A stretch of DNA of 64,000 nt from Lampris incognitus (GCF_029633865.1 NC_079213.1:97077403-97141402), one strand, 5' to 3'; positions 12,922-26,551 are shown, numbered from the stretch's first letter. Notes: a model not told the origin generated them from the letters alone. Translations and numbers: made by a program.

Positions 12922-13121
12922 TCGGAGCCCACTGTACGGAAATGGGACGACAGCCGCTGCAGCATCAGAAAAGAAACAGAGAAGGGCATCCTGAGCTCTT
13001 CATCTAACACCTATGTGGAATCCTTTCATTGGAGAACGCATTAATCAAAAGATTAGATTCGAACAGATGGAAACAACTATGTGGGTAAACAGATTTCTAG
13101 AGAAGCCGCAAAAATTTCTCT

Positions 13122-13122
<1 letters not shown>

Positions 13123-13152
<30 letters not shown>
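13123..13152. repeat. TC microsatellite
   Basis: Short, slightly interrupted TC run of about 15 units. Confidence 0.85.
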
Positions 13153-13156
<4 letters not shown>

Positions 13157-13604
13157 TCTCTCTTTCCAGTAGACATTAGGCCTTGAGTAAGAATAGTGCT
13201 GTTGTCAGTATTCGCAATGAGGCTTGTAAGCCCTCCAAGTAGTTTGTAGTAACAGCTGGGTCTGACATGGAGAGCATGTACAAGGGCAGCCAGGCTGAAG
13301 AAGAGAAGGGAGGGGGTGGCAGGAGAAGAAGAAGAATAAAAAAGGAGGGGGGGGATGGAGGAGAATGTTCAACCAAATGAATGCCAAATGCATAGAATGG
13401 CATCGGATCCTAATCAGCTGTAAAACAACCGGTATAAAATGGAGAGGCTGAGAGATACGGTCCAATTTTGCAAGAAGCATGAAGCGTGCAGCCCTCTCGG
13501 ACATTACTGGCATCCCACCACTAGCTGTCTGAATTAGTCATACTTCATATTAACAGTTGCTTTTTCTGAGTAGCCCTACTCACTTGCACACAGACATATT
13601 TCGT

Positions 13605-13624
13605 GTGTGTGTGTGTGTGTGTTG

Positions 13625-13662
<38 letters not shown>
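13605..13662. repeat. Compound GT / TA microsatellite
   Basis: A GT run of about nine units is followed by a short spacer and about 17 TA units. The TA part is self-complementary and could extrude as a hairpin. Confidence 0.92.
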
Positions 13663-13665
<3 letters not shown>

Positions 13666-13859
13666 GTTTGTATAATAGGGTGCTCTGATTTATCGGCCAT
13701 GCTAAAATGACACATCTATGGGTAACCTAGCAGATGGTAACCCTAAATCTCGTGGCGTTGTTATTACACGGGGCTGGACAAACAAAAACACAAACATGTC
13801 ACCCATAATCTCAAAGTACATCCACAGCACAATGGACAGTCTTAACAAAAACACAGGGA

Positions 13860-14110
13860 GGGATCCTGGCACATGTGCCCTGGCTGATTCCTTCTAGCCA
13901 TGCCTGCTTCATATCTGTAATTAACGACAGATGCACATGGAAAATTAGCATATGTTTGGCACATTGGTGCTAATCGGTCATATATTTGTGCATATTAATT
14001 AAATATTTATCTATGTACAGATCTGTAGAATCACATTAATTCACAAAGAAATAACAGTGTGCTCTAATACGTGCTAATTATTTAATCCTGTGTACATTTT
14101 TTTTCCTGGT
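13860..14110. promoter_or_regulatory. Possible enhancer: TAAT/POU-rich block
   Basis: A repeat-free AT-rich block with many homeodomain-type cores: GTAATTAACG, AAATTAGCATATG, GTGCATATTAATTAAATATT and GTGCTAATTATTTAATC. The density and variety of such cores, without simple-repeat structure, is typical of vertebrate developmental conserved non-coding elements. No open frame crosses it. The target gene is unknown; tcf3 and zbtb7a are the nearest recognised genes. Confidence 0.35.
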
Positions 14111-14449
14111 TTTTTTTTTGTTGGTCTATTCATAATACATTGTGCACAGAGTAAATAGTGGGGGTGGTGGGGGGGGGCAATCGTGCAGTGTGGTGGAAAA
14201 CCAAGGCAGGCGTTGCAGATGCCAACTTTGATTCTTGTTCCCTTGAACTCCCATCAAATAGCAATGTTTTTTACTCTTCCATTATACCTAACCACTGTGT
14301 GATGGCCGGGTTTCATGCTCGCTACCCATCCCTGCAGTCTGTTCATATGTGATACACATTCAGCCATAAGTGTCAATCTGTTCAGAAAGCAAGTCATTCA
14401 TGCCAAACCACATCACTAGGTGATAGTCTTCACTTAGATAAGCACATAT

Positions 14450-14550
14450 ACACATATGCATACATGCTTGCACGTGCAGACACACACATGCACGCACGCA
14501 CACGCGCGCACACATACATGCACACACACACACACAGACACACACACAGC
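14450..14550. repeat. Degenerate CA/CACG repeat
   Basis: Old, heavily interrupted CA-type repeat (CACATGCACGCACGCACACG and similar). The cysteine- and valine-rich reverse frame across it is an artefact. Confidence 0.85.
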
Positions 14551-16026
14551 TCAGCGGTGAGGCAAGCTGCTCACCTCCTTTCATACTGAGCCCCCTCCCA
14601 GCCAATTGCCTGTAATGGTAGAGGCTTAGGTCTGGGTGGGGGAGGGGCAGAGGTGCATAGGTTTCAGATCATCCGGGAAAACTGGGCCAAGACCGACAAT
14701 TCCGTCTCCCAGAACCCCCTCAGCCTTAAAACACCGCAACTTGTTACGGGTTATGGTGGTCCCTTGCACCACAAAAAGAAAGAAAGAAAGAAGGAAAGAA
14801 AAAGGTCACTGACGGAGCAACGGCAGACTGATTTTGACCCACAAACATGTGCATTTAGAGGCACAAAAGCTTCACGTAGTTCGGGGTATGATTCATGCTT
14901 CCTTAGTCCTTTGGAAGAGCCGTCCTCCAATGAGAGTTGGAGGCTGGGGGTAGGAGCGGATAGATTGATAGTGTTGGCCGGCTGCCCATGCTCGGAGTCT
15001 ATCTGTGCTGAAAAGGGAGGAGACGGGGAGAATCTATCTGTTGTGCTCTCTGGGCTCATGATAAACAGACTCCCGTCAGGCTCCTTTTCAGCCCACTATT
15101 AACAGCCCGCCCGGTGGAAAACACCCGAAAACCGCGGACCCACTCCCAGCCTATCAAACAGCAACAAAACGTACGGCGGAGTGATTTAAGCGAGGCTGTA
15201 TAACCAGCAAGGTTAGGCTAACCTCGTTCAGCAACACTGTGAAAACACCAGCAACAGAGGGCCAATTGTTGTGGAATGTGCCAAGACAAACACACCTTGT
15301 TGAATTCAAACAAGTCTCCAAAAAAAACCCAACAACAACACAAAAAACAACAACAATTGATATCTGCAGGGACAGCGAGATCCCCGGAGCTCGCGTAATC
15401 ATGAATGTGACCGTTTCAAGAAAAAAAAACCAACAATGTTTCTCCTCTCCTTATCCCAAAAACTATAATTCCCACAGAGCTCCAGAGAGGGAAGGCAAAT
15501 GAGTTTGAGGGATTGACCATGACATTAATCCCCCCAACATCAGAGTTGTAGATAGAAGACAACGCTGTGTGTTACCAGCGGACAAACACCCGCGAAATCG
15601 ACAATCTGGTTATGAAAGAAAGAACGGAAGGAGAGAAAAAACAACAACAACAATCCTTTGGGCCTCTCTCTCTCTCTCTATCCTTATTGCATTTTGCATT
15701 TAAACATCCATAACATCCACCAACGCTGACGCAACAATCAACACAAGACAGACACACACACACACGTCCACTTCCACACGCAATTCCTTATTGCGTCCAC
15801 TTTTCCTTGTAATCGATAGATGTCCCCCCCCCCAACCCCTGAACAGTCCATGTATCTTTCCCAAATTTCCTCCTGTTTCCCTTTAGCAATGCTAGTCTTT
15901 CCAGTCCTACACTTTTCCAACACCGTGCCATCGCTGGTCTGGCTCGAACAAGTCCACAAATCCAGAAATCTGGTCCCTTTTCACGTTTGAACAAAGCTCT
16001 CGGGATATATACCCAGCACACAAAGT

Positions 16027-16269
16027 TTAGCGTTCGAGGGATTTCATTTTTTTCTGTTCATAATCTCTGGCAGACATTTTATAAAATTCTCCCAGATCAT
16101 CAGCACTCGTGGGCCTCCCCGTACCCTCCTCGTCCAAGCGTTCGGTCCAAATGTCGGGGATGTTAGCGGCTATGCGTTGGGCCTCCCTTTGGTCTGACTT
16201 GAGGCCTGCCCCTGCGTGTTCTCTCGGGTGAGTCTACAGGACTCCCCCCCACACCCCGCACCCCGCCAT
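16027..16269 (-). other. Unrecognised short open frame, ATG-led but with one in-frame TAG
   Basis: On the minus strand an ATG at 16267-16269 in a CAAGATGGCGG context opens 11 codons (MAGCGVWGGVL). A TAG at 16234-16236 follows, then 68 uninterrupted codons to a TAA at 16027-16029. The 68-codon part is charged and protein-like, containing IPDIWTERLDEEG and DDLGEFYKMSARDYEQKK. I do not recognise the family. A run of seven G lies just before the TAG. It could be a processed or decayed gene copy, a terminal exon with an unseen acceptor, or chance; no good polypyrimidine tract precedes it. Confidence 0.25.
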
Positions 16270-16472
16270 CTTGGAATCCCATCATTGTGCAGGGTTGCCC
16301 CACCTGCCCACTCACGCTTCAGGTATACAGTGAACAGAACCGGCGGCTTCCTGTTTACAAATGCAGGCCCTGCACCAACCCTGCAATGTGAGGAGTGTGA
16401 GGAGCAAAGGTGGGCAACAAGCTATATGACTTGACAGTTTGATTTTTGTCCGTTTGGGAGATAAAAAGGATA

Positions 16473-16577
<105 letters not shown>

Positions 16578-16901
16578 TGGGGGTGAGCACAAAGAGTGCG
16601 AAGAAGTGTTCTTGGCCAAAGTAAAAAAAATAATATCTTAAGTCGTTTAGTGTGAAAATGACACAGTTGTGTGACATCGAGTGGGGGGGGGGGGATGTGT
16701 GCGGCAAGGCATACGATAGCGATGGGATCAGGAGCTGAACTGACTCTAGATCGGTTTGAAGTGGACATGATGTCGGGGGGGCTGCCGTGGACACGAAGGG
16801 GACGAGACGGAGTGAAAGGCAGGGAGACGTTGAGCTGGCGTGGGGGGAGGGAGCCAGATATTGTTGGTGTTGTGGAAAAACTGGAACAATAATAACAGCT
16901 T

Positions 16902-17038
<137 letters not shown>

Positions 17039-17559
17039 GTGAATGAGATGGTGCGAGAGTAGAAGTGGGGATTTGTTATTGCTTGCAAAAGTGGTGAAAT
17101 GACATCTCTTTCCCTGCACAACGCAGCTGCTGCAGCAGCAGCGGCGGCAGCGGCAGCATCAGCAGCGAAGCACACATTGTTGCGCTATCTGACCTTTATC
17201 TTCCCTCCCCTTTGGCACCGGTCAGGCTTCTGTCTGTTTGTCATGTACGCTTCCAATTAAGGGTTATCTGCCAATAAATTGCTCACGGTCAAACATGAAC
17301 TCTTGTTAATATGGAATTTTTTTGCCCTCCGAAATTCAACAAACAGTCGCATCCCTTAACTTGAGCTAAAGGGTCTCACAAAAATAGAAATGTCTTCATA
17401 CGGTCCCGGCCGGCTAACCGCCTAAGCCGCAGCCTCGCCTTTAAAAAGACATCTTACGCGTAAACTCGTAAACATGACCAAAATTCGGGTTGAGGGTTCT
17501 CTTTTTCGTTGTTTTCCCCGTTTCTTTCATCTCTTTTTCTCCTCCCCTCCCCCCTTTTC

Positions 17560-17660
17560 TTTGCAGATTAGAATTCATTAGCAATCAAAGAGCCTCCAGA
17601 GAGCTCCAGCTCTTAATTACCCACTCATTTGCATTTTTGCATATTAATGACTGCAGGGTT
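17560..17660. promoter_or_regulatory. Candidate enhancer with LEF/TCF, octamer and POU motifs
   Basis: Within 100 bp of repeat-free sequence I see CAATCAAAG at 17582-17590 (LEF/TCF HMG-box consensus), TTAATTAC at 17613-17620, the perfect octamer ATTTGCAT at 17627-17634 and TGCATATTAATGA at 17638-17650 (POU/homeodomain type). Adjacent composition is unremarkable and there is no open frame. Motif identities are established; that the block is a functional enhancer is inference. Confidence 0.4.
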
Positions 17661-18244
17661 TGGGTAGGGTTTTTGCCGCAGTGGTTTAAAGGCACCTCAG
17701 TCCTCTGTTCTCCAGGGAGGAGGAAAGATGGCCAGAGGCGAGGCTCCAAGCCTCTCTCGTCCCCGCTCTATCCTTTCTGCTGGGCGTCAGGCAGAGGGAA
17801 CAGAGGGGTGTGGGGTTTGTGTGTGTGTATGGGGGGGTATGGGAATGGTGGGGGGGCTGCAGGGGTGTATAGGTTAAAGGTCAATATCCCTGATCACCAT
17901 AAGAAAGAACACATGTCTTCAGCATAGTCTAATTATTGTCATATTGAGTAGTTTGAACACCTGATCTGAACAAAATATAGCCCGAGAGAAACTGGAAATC
18001 TATCCTGCGGAGACCGCTCACGAGTATTTATCGAGGACGCCAGCTAGTTTGGATGAGACTCGTGTCACTCGGTGCACGGAGGCAGGGGCATTTCATGTCC
18101 CGGGAGAGAGGTGTGCATGACGAGAAATGAGGCTAGTATGTGTGGCTGATTTCCCCCCCCCCCCCTTTTATGTTGGACACCTCCTCTAAATGTTCTTTGT
18201 GAAGGCAGCAAGGGGCTCATCCACCACCGCTTCCACCGGTGGTG

Positions 18245-18420
18245 ATATACATACACATGTACGTGCACACGTGCACACGTAAAATCCCACCCTGCCACAC
18301 GTATGCATGTAGACAAATACACGTAAATAGAGACAACCACAGGCACAGGTGTGTATGCACAGACACAAACATGCACAAACACACACACACAGACACACAC
18401 TCACACACGTGCATACATAG
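18245..18420. repeat. Degenerate CA-type repeat
   Basis: A 170-bp stretch of decayed ACAC/ACGTG units with many substitutions, ending in a purer CA segment near 18380-18410. It carries artefactual open frames on both strands. Confidence 0.8.
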
Positions 18421-19088
18421 ACTGAGGGAATAATACCGCAAGAGACGCCACACAACAGCTCCCAGGCATCTCCTGGCCCCTAAAGCGCTGCTGTTCCTCT
18501 TATCCAATATGTTTTGACTGCAACAATGAGACCTGAACATGGAAAATAACACCATATCCCACTGTGTTTTAGATACCTTACAAACATAGGAATTAATGAC
18601 TTGGAGCCCCAAGACATCTGGCCAACAGGCTCGGCATGAATGGATTTGAATAAATACATCACACCTTAACATTACACTACGTGGCTTTGTGTTCTGTCAT
18701 GTGGTTTTTTTAAAGAACCGTTTCGAGAATCGCAAAATTCCTATACAAATGACAAAAATGTCCTATTCCTGTGCAAATGACAAAAATGTCTCGTGAATAG
18801 ATGTTTGGACTGTACTAGAAATACATGCTTAATCCCCCCCCCATATATATGCACCAAGTTTTACATACATAGCATCTCAAATTGGATGCTTTCCAAATTA
18901 CTGCAATGTGTGAAGTTACATGACAAAAATTAAATGGAAAAAAATAAAATCACATTTTGATCCTGCAGTGTTTATCCTGCAGTTTAAATGCACACACAAC
19001 ATGCAAGACACAGGCGCTCACAGTGCATCTCTCAAAACGCACCGCACATGCAAGTTGACTCAACTGCTATTAGTGGAGCATTATGAAA

Positions 19089-19394
19089 GTGTGTGTGTGT
19101 GCGTGTGTGTGTGTGTGTGTGTTTGTAGGGCCTGGGGACTGGAGCAATGTGTGGGCTGTTGGGGTGGGGTTAATGAGCTGTTCAGTGACCTCTGTCACCC
19201 CTTAGGACAGCCTAAGGGAGACAGACAGACTCTGAGACAAACAGGAAGACAAGGTGACAACAGGCCCTTGGCTGCAGTCTGATTATAGATTTCTGGGATG
19301 AATCGGGGCTTTGAAATAAGGAGCATATGAGATTATGTCAAAAGATATATTCATTTTTCAAGAGCTACTACAGAGAGTAGGACCTTGCTGTCGT

Positions 19395-19442
<48 letters not shown>
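19089..19442. repeat. Two GT microsatellites
   Basis: GT runs at about 19089-19123 and 19393-19442, separated by unique sequence that contains no recognisable gene. Confidence 0.92.
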
Positions 19443-19445
<3 letters not shown>

Positions 19446-19691
19446 GTGAACGCCCATTGCCGCGTGCGAGATGAGCCACGCTGGTGTTGGCTCAGAGCAG
19501 CACAACTGGATTTCCTCTCCCAAGCACATTGTATGTATGCTGTGAACTGGATCACCGCTGCATGTGCCCTATGTGATGACGCGTTATCTCTGTGCAAGAT
19601 GTGAGTAGACTGTTAAGCGTGACTGCATATCTGTCCATTTTTAATGTGTCTGACAAGGTGTAGGAAAACAAGTTAGTGTGTGCTGCCGTGC

Positions 19692-19693
<2 letters not shown>

Positions 19694-19762
<69 letters not shown>
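19694..19762. repeat. GA microsatellite
   Basis: About 33 uninterrupted GA units. Confidence 0.95.
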
Positions 19763-19764
<2 letters not shown>

Positions 19765-21191
19765 TGATGTATGGCCGCCACGTAACGACTATCTTTGACT
19801 GGGTCATAACAGGGGTTCTACTGCCACCTTGTGGTAACTTGTAGAAAGCTGATGTGGATTTAGAGGACGGACCTTAGAAATGAAGTCACGATTTTATGCT
19901 TCACATTTCCAGTCTTGCCAAATTGTCATTTCTTGGACGAGGGAAAGGGCATTCATAGGCTATGTAGGCTATGGTCCACTGTGATGTCATCATAGCACGC
20001 TCATGATAAACGCTACATACTGGATTATTCGGAAGAACCAGAGGTTGTTGCTTAGATATTGTACTATAGGGTATGGTGCTACATCTAGTGGGCTATAATA
20101 AAATCATTCGCACACAAATTTTCAACCATTGTTGTTTTGTTTTTTTTCTTTTAATAGAAAGATCTTGTATTCTTTAAACAGACAACCAGATGCCAGACAT
20201 TTTTGGATATATTAAAAAAAAAAAAAGGAAAAATGAAAAAAAAGAAACGAAACAAAATGGAATTATATGGTTTAGACTGTGGATTTAGTGGTCTCATATA
20301 CAATACAATTTCTTTTCATCGCCAAAAAGTGCAAATTCTCCAAAATCATCTAAGCTCCCCTTGCAGATTTAAACAGACATGGACTGACATACTGCTATGC
20401 TAAGGAAAGACTTTGCAAAGAGAAAAGGGGCCATTTAATGTCCAGGCCTGAGAAACAGGACATTTTCTGCCGCCCCCCAAATCTACACCTGAAAAAGTTT
20501 ATAACTGCTTTAAAGGATGTTTGTTTTTGTTTTGTTTTGTTTTTTTGATAATCACAGTTACTAATCAATCTATTATAAATAGTAGCCTATTTCTTTCTCC
20601 CAAGTTAAACCATTTTAATGAAGTATAGTTTGATCATTATCATTCTCTCCACTCATCTGCAATCATCTTGATTTGACATACGTGTCGAGGCCAATTTTTT
20701 TTTTCTCCATTGACTCACAAAAGTGCATATCAGTCATTTAGCCGTTCCATTTCTCCTTTTAAAATGACGCAACCTATGCACTGTGTGGATACCAGATCCA
20801 GCGATGTACATTTACTATCAACAGGGCATTATTGCAGACAGAGAAGAGATTCTGCAGTGGTCACAACACTGCATTTTTAACATTCAACACAGCAAAGCCT
20901 TCTCAGAAAGCTTCGCAACTGTTAAACAGCTTTCTGTACAAGGAAGGAACTCTCCCAACATGAGATCAAATGACCTTTCTCCCAATGAGATCTGAGACTC
21001 CAAGCAGGGAGCGGACAGAGGAATACCCGTTCTGTACCCTCCATAGTGTGAGTATGCAATGACAGGCATATGACTGGAAAGGGGGGTACTATCACAGAGA
21101 TGTGTTTGTGTGTTTGCTCATGTCCACATGGGGCGGCAGCACTGACGAACTTCAATCCAAAAACCAAATATTCAAGTTTTTCTTCCTGTCA

Positions 21192-21195
<4 letters not shown>

Positions 21196-21240
<45 letters not shown>
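21196..21240. repeat. TA microsatellite
   Basis: About 21 TA units, self-complementary. Confidence 0.95.
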
Positions 21241-21241
<1 letters not shown>

Positions 21242-24228
21242 CATTTAAGTAATCATCTGTTATGAGAAATGAAATCAATCAAAAAGAACAACAAGAACAA
21301 AAAAAACAACAATAATGATAACCATAAAACAACAGCACACAGTTCTGGATGGCGTTTCGCAAAGTGCTTTGTTACAATCGCGGAAGCTGAAAACAGGCAG
21401 TTGGATAGCCAAAAACAAAAAACCCAGGGATCTAGCTTACTGTCTGTTTATAGAGATATAGCTGTTTGTCTGTCTTGAATCGACAGACTGACTAACTGAC
21501 ACAGACGACTTTAACGTGCTCCCCCCCCCTGCTGTCTCAACCTCTCGGGCTTTGCACCCGCCTGCAAAGTGGGAATCACTAAATGAAGTTATGGAATGTA
21601 TCCTGAATCGGTTTGGGTGACTTCAAACTGAAACTGCGTCGTCCTCCTATCTCATCTCAGCCATTATTCTCCTTCTGTTATCTCCTCCGGGATTATTACC
21701 CAGCAAAAAGATGCAAGATGTCTGAACAAGGGGGAAAGCGAGTGAACGGAAAAGGAAGAGGAAAACATCCCGACCTGTGCTTTTCCAGCGGCATCTGCTC
21801 TGAACACCGAGTTACAGGGTGACTGATAAGACTCAAATCCCCAATGCTCTTCTCCCAATCGACTGGATTATTATGAGGTGGCCTAACGGCCGGTTACAGT
21901 CACCTTGCAAAAGGGGGAATCGTTGACACTTTTATTTTTCTGGGAGCCATTAAACATTGATGTAAACAAGAAAGGCAAAAGACAGGCAAGTTAACTTGGA
22001 GGGTGATTAGACATAAAAAATAAACTGAGCAAACACTGAAATGCAATGCATAGCAGTGTATTTTTTTTCCACCTGAGAAGTACTTACATAAACAGAAAAG
22101 AGATAAATGACATTCTCCATGTTGCAACTCCCCCATTGTGAGACCTGTGATGACCTCCTTTGTGTTCCACTGTTCATCTCTGTCACATTTGTCTCTATAC
22201 AATTCCTACCAGTCATAGAAGATAACAAGCTGAGAGGACCAAAACCCAACCCTTGCTCAGCACAGCATCCATCACCTAGGTTCTCTTATGTCATCCCCAG
22301 AAATGGCTTCCCGTATCTATGCATCCACAGCGTAGCCCCCCTACCCACAATCCTTATCCTCCAGTCTTTGTGCAAACCTTTGTTACCTAAGAGACTGACA
22401 AAGACTCCCAAGTGCCAAACTGTCCCAGCTTGGCTAGGAGCGGCCGCGGACAGCAGCCTGCTTCTCTGAAGGACCCAGGGCTGTCTGTGCGAGTGCCAGA
22501 GCCATGCTGTGCATGGTGCCACACTGCATATGCCGCACTCAGCTTGCCGTGTATCAAAAGCCTGATGGAAAATACAAAAATTCAGGTGTGCAGCAAAATG
22601 ACAAAGCAAAGCAAATAGTCCCCTCCTGCCACCACCGCCATCACCATAGTTGTCACAGAGTCCTGCTTTTTTTATATACTTATACAGTTATCATTGTTAT
22701 CATAATTGTTGGTCATCTTTGTTTCGTGGCCTTCTAGGAATTATTTCACCCCCCCCCCAATTCCTGATTACAGAATAGGAACAAAACATCAAAGGTCAAT
22801 TTGGGGGGAAAAAAACAAACCAAAACATGAGGTTTCCAGACTGTCTCAGTGTAGCCTGAGTCAGAGCAACCTTGGTCTGGGGCTGAGGCTGCAGAGACAC
22901 CAGGCTCCGCAACAGAAACCACAACACAGACACTCTCTCTCAATTTTTTACAGATTCATTGTTGTGATGGTTGAATAACTGGAGGGTCAAATTAAGGTGC
23001 ATTTAAGGTAAATCAGGAGGAACTGGACAAACGGAGCTCGGCGTCCCAGCTTTTGCAATGGGAAACAGGAGCATGTGAAGTATTGCCTGATGAGTAAACA
23101 GGAGAGGTCAGAGGGCCTTCAGTCTGTCCACTGAAGGCGTGGTGTGGCCCTAAGTGTTGCATTTCCACTTGGTGAAAGTGAGCCTTAGCCCCAGACTGCA
23201 ACTGTCTAGACCCATGAAAAAAAAAAAGAAAAAGAAAAACCAAGTATAGTCTTCAGACAAGGCCACAAGGTCCGTGAGAACATCCTTATCACAACATGTA
23301 CAACAAAGAACACTTGGGTGGCGATACATTTTGATTTGATTCAATCAATTTGGAAAGTGAACTGACAGAATTCAAACCCGCGATCATGAAAAGAGCCGTT
23401 TTGTTGGGAAACGTCATTATTCTCGTTCTTTTCCTACCGTTCAGAAACCCGAGTTAAACGTGGGCACCAGTTTTAACAGAGACAAAAAAACAAAACAAAA
23501 AAAACAAAAACAAATCCGACTTCTTGAACTGAAAGAATTTAAATGGAAGTCAGCTGACGTTACCGATTATGCCCCCCGTCCGGTGTCCCTCGCTCCGCCC
23601 GGACACCGCATCCCAGTCGAACATTAATGCTCACAATAGTTTTGAGGAGGCCTGCCTGCCTCCCGCAGGCCGTGTGTAGACAACATGGCCTGGTTGTTTG
23701 GAAATCTCTTAATCAGAGGGGTGAACGACGGCGTCGCCGCCGTCACATCTTTTCTCAGTTTCAACTACGGTGCATGCCTTCAGATTTGACGTGTTCAAAT
23801 TATGCCGATCCAACAAAAGATTGGTAGCTTCAAGTGTGCAATGACTAGAACGGAAGTCTTTTTTTTTTTCTTTCTTTTTTCCTTTGGTATTTTTCCTCGT
23901 TGGACATCTGCATACAGTATTCCTTACTTTACTGTACATTTGTTATTTCTGTCAGGGGGTTGGATGGACTCTGTCTGGGGGCCACGGAGTCCACGTCGCA
24001 CCGCTCGGTGCTCATGGAAACTCAACAGGCCTTTCTGAGGTCTCCTGTCCTTCTTCCACAAGCAGGACAAGGACATTTAACATTTAGTGCAAACTCCTGC
24101 TGTCTCAGCTAAAGCACTATTTCCAGTGCTATCAGGCTTTATGTCCATAAACCCACCCAAAGACCCCCCTCACCTATAAGTAACCCCACCCTCCTGGCAC
24201 CACACCCCAAAACCATAACCCCGTAACA

Positions 24229-24260
24229 CACACACACACACACACACATACACACACATA
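24229..24260. repeat. Short CA microsatellite
   Basis: CA run with one CATA interruption. Confidence 0.88.
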
Positions 24261-26168
24261 AGCACAGCCTTGTAATTTTGTTAAAAAAAAACAAAAAACA
24301 GCTGTAGCACAACAATTATTTTAAAGAAAATAGCTGAACAAAGACCGACAAAAAAGAAAAAAAAAGCTATTACATCTTTACACCTCTGATTCTACAGTCC
24401 ACAAGGGGGGAAATAAGAATAAAAAGAGCGCGAGAAAGTAAACTCAAGTAAATGTCTGTATGACCCCACACGCTTCTCTGCATATGAATTCGGGAGGAGG
24501 GCATATGGGTGTGTGTGGCACGCTCAGAGTCCCAGACTGGATAAAACACTGCTACCCCCCGTCTCCTGAGTCAACCACACATGCTGGGATGGAGGACACA
24601 GCTAGCGGATGTGTTTCTCGTCATAAAACAGGGATTTGGCTAATCAACAAACACGAGAGACGTAAAATTCCAAGAGAAATAACAACGATAATAATAATAA
24701 TCATAAGGTCCAGAAAACTTTACAGTTAAAAATGGCTCATAGTTGTCAGCCATGTACGATATAAAGAGACAAAATGGACACAGAGTGGGTTTCTGTTCCA
24801 CTATAAGAATAAAGTGGGAAAACATTTTCTCTCACCTTAGTATTTATTGACATATAAGACTGAGTGGACCATTAGCTAACATTGATCTACATGTCACGGT
24901 CAAATAATAAGTGATAACTGGACCACCTTGTTTAATGAAATGGAGGAGATAAATGAAAAATATAAACGCCCTCAAGATGAGATCTTTACAATGACGGACG
25001 AGGGCCGAGTTATGGAAATATACCTAGATAGCCATGAGCTACACAACCAGCCATAAACTGTCAAAACTTTTTCTTTTTTCTTTTCGGAGTATGGATGGTT
25101 TGCGTCAATGGTATTGGAGATCTATAATCATGGCGGTCTTGTTCCTTTTTGAAAATATGCGTAGTTATGAGAAGAGCTGTTGAACAGATGGGGTGGGCAC
25201 ATAGATTTGTTTATCCAAGCTTGTCTTGAGACCCCCCCACCCCACCCCAAGCCTGCCAGCTAGAGATGCATGCATGCCTGTGTGCGCACACACACAAACA
25301 CACATGCATGTACACACACACACACAGTGCCCTCGCTCCTTTGCCCATATCCACTTCTCTACCCCTTTGCTCTGCATTAAGACATATAAACAACTCACAA
25401 CATTTTTTTTTAACCAACTAGCTTCAAGTGCAATCAGTTACATGGGTTAAAATTTGTCTTTTTAAAACAATTTTTTTTAAAGGTCACACAACCGAACATG
25501 TTCATCTCTGGACCCATCTGACATCTCTTTTAGAGCGCTAACTCTTTTTCAGAGCTCTAAGCATCTCTTTAGAGCTTATCTCTTTTGATTTTGCTTTTTT
25601 TTGGCAGCATGTCGTCAAAACCTGAACAAAACCAGCGACAGAGCTCAACTTCACCACCTTGGACAGGAGAAGGGGGTTGATCTCATTTATCACCGCTTTG
25701 TTTCAAAGTACCCGTTTTGTTGACAAAAGTGCCCTTCTCAGTAACAAAGTGCGTTCAGAACCTGCTTCTTTCCAATTAAGGTGCAAAGGACTGATACTCT
25801 GGACCACAGCACGGCTGCAGCGATGGTGGGGAAGTCTTAACTCACTGGCTTGTTCTCTCCTTTACCCAACAGTCCAGTGTACTAGTTTGGAAAAAAACAA
25901 AACATCGGATTTGGACTACAACAGCACAAGTTTGAAACGTTTAAGACTAACAAATCCAGATGTATGGAGTCACTGACAATATGAGCGCATATTAGTCAGC
26001 TCGGGTGTTTTTGCTTCCTTGAGTGGATGCCTGAACCCTGCGAGTACGCGTGCATGAGTGTGTGTGTGAGAAAGTCCATTGGGCTGGCAGTTCAGGGTGC
26101 ATGTTTGAACAGGCTGTGGCTGACTCACATGGTGATGATGTGGCCAGAGGGACCCTGGATGGCTGACA

Positions 26169-26222
26169 CACGCGCATGCATGCACGCACACGCACACGCA
26201 CACACACACACACACACACACG
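26169..26222. repeat. CA / CACG microsatellite
   Basis: An interrupted GCACACGCA segment grades into pure CA. The cysteine/valine-rich frames across it are artefacts. Confidence 0.9.
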
Positions 26223-26551
26223 AAGCATGTATACTTGCACACACACAATCAGGCACACTAAACTGCCAGCACCAGCGTCCTACCCACAGCAACACCAGGC
26301 TCTAATATAATAATATCCCCTCCAGGCTGGTTTGGGGGCATTAGAGGACTACAGAGGGAGAGAGAGGGAGAGAAAAGGCCTGATTTGATCCCCTCCTGCC
26401 TGGAAACGTGGCTGTGCTGGGGGAGATTATTTTTTGGAATGCAACAGACATTGTGAGATCCCCCTCCCATTCCCTTCCCTTCCTTTGCTTCCCCTCCCCC
26501 ATCGACCAGCTGCAGCTGTGCTCTTATTTGGCCTCCCAACTTGGACAGGTA

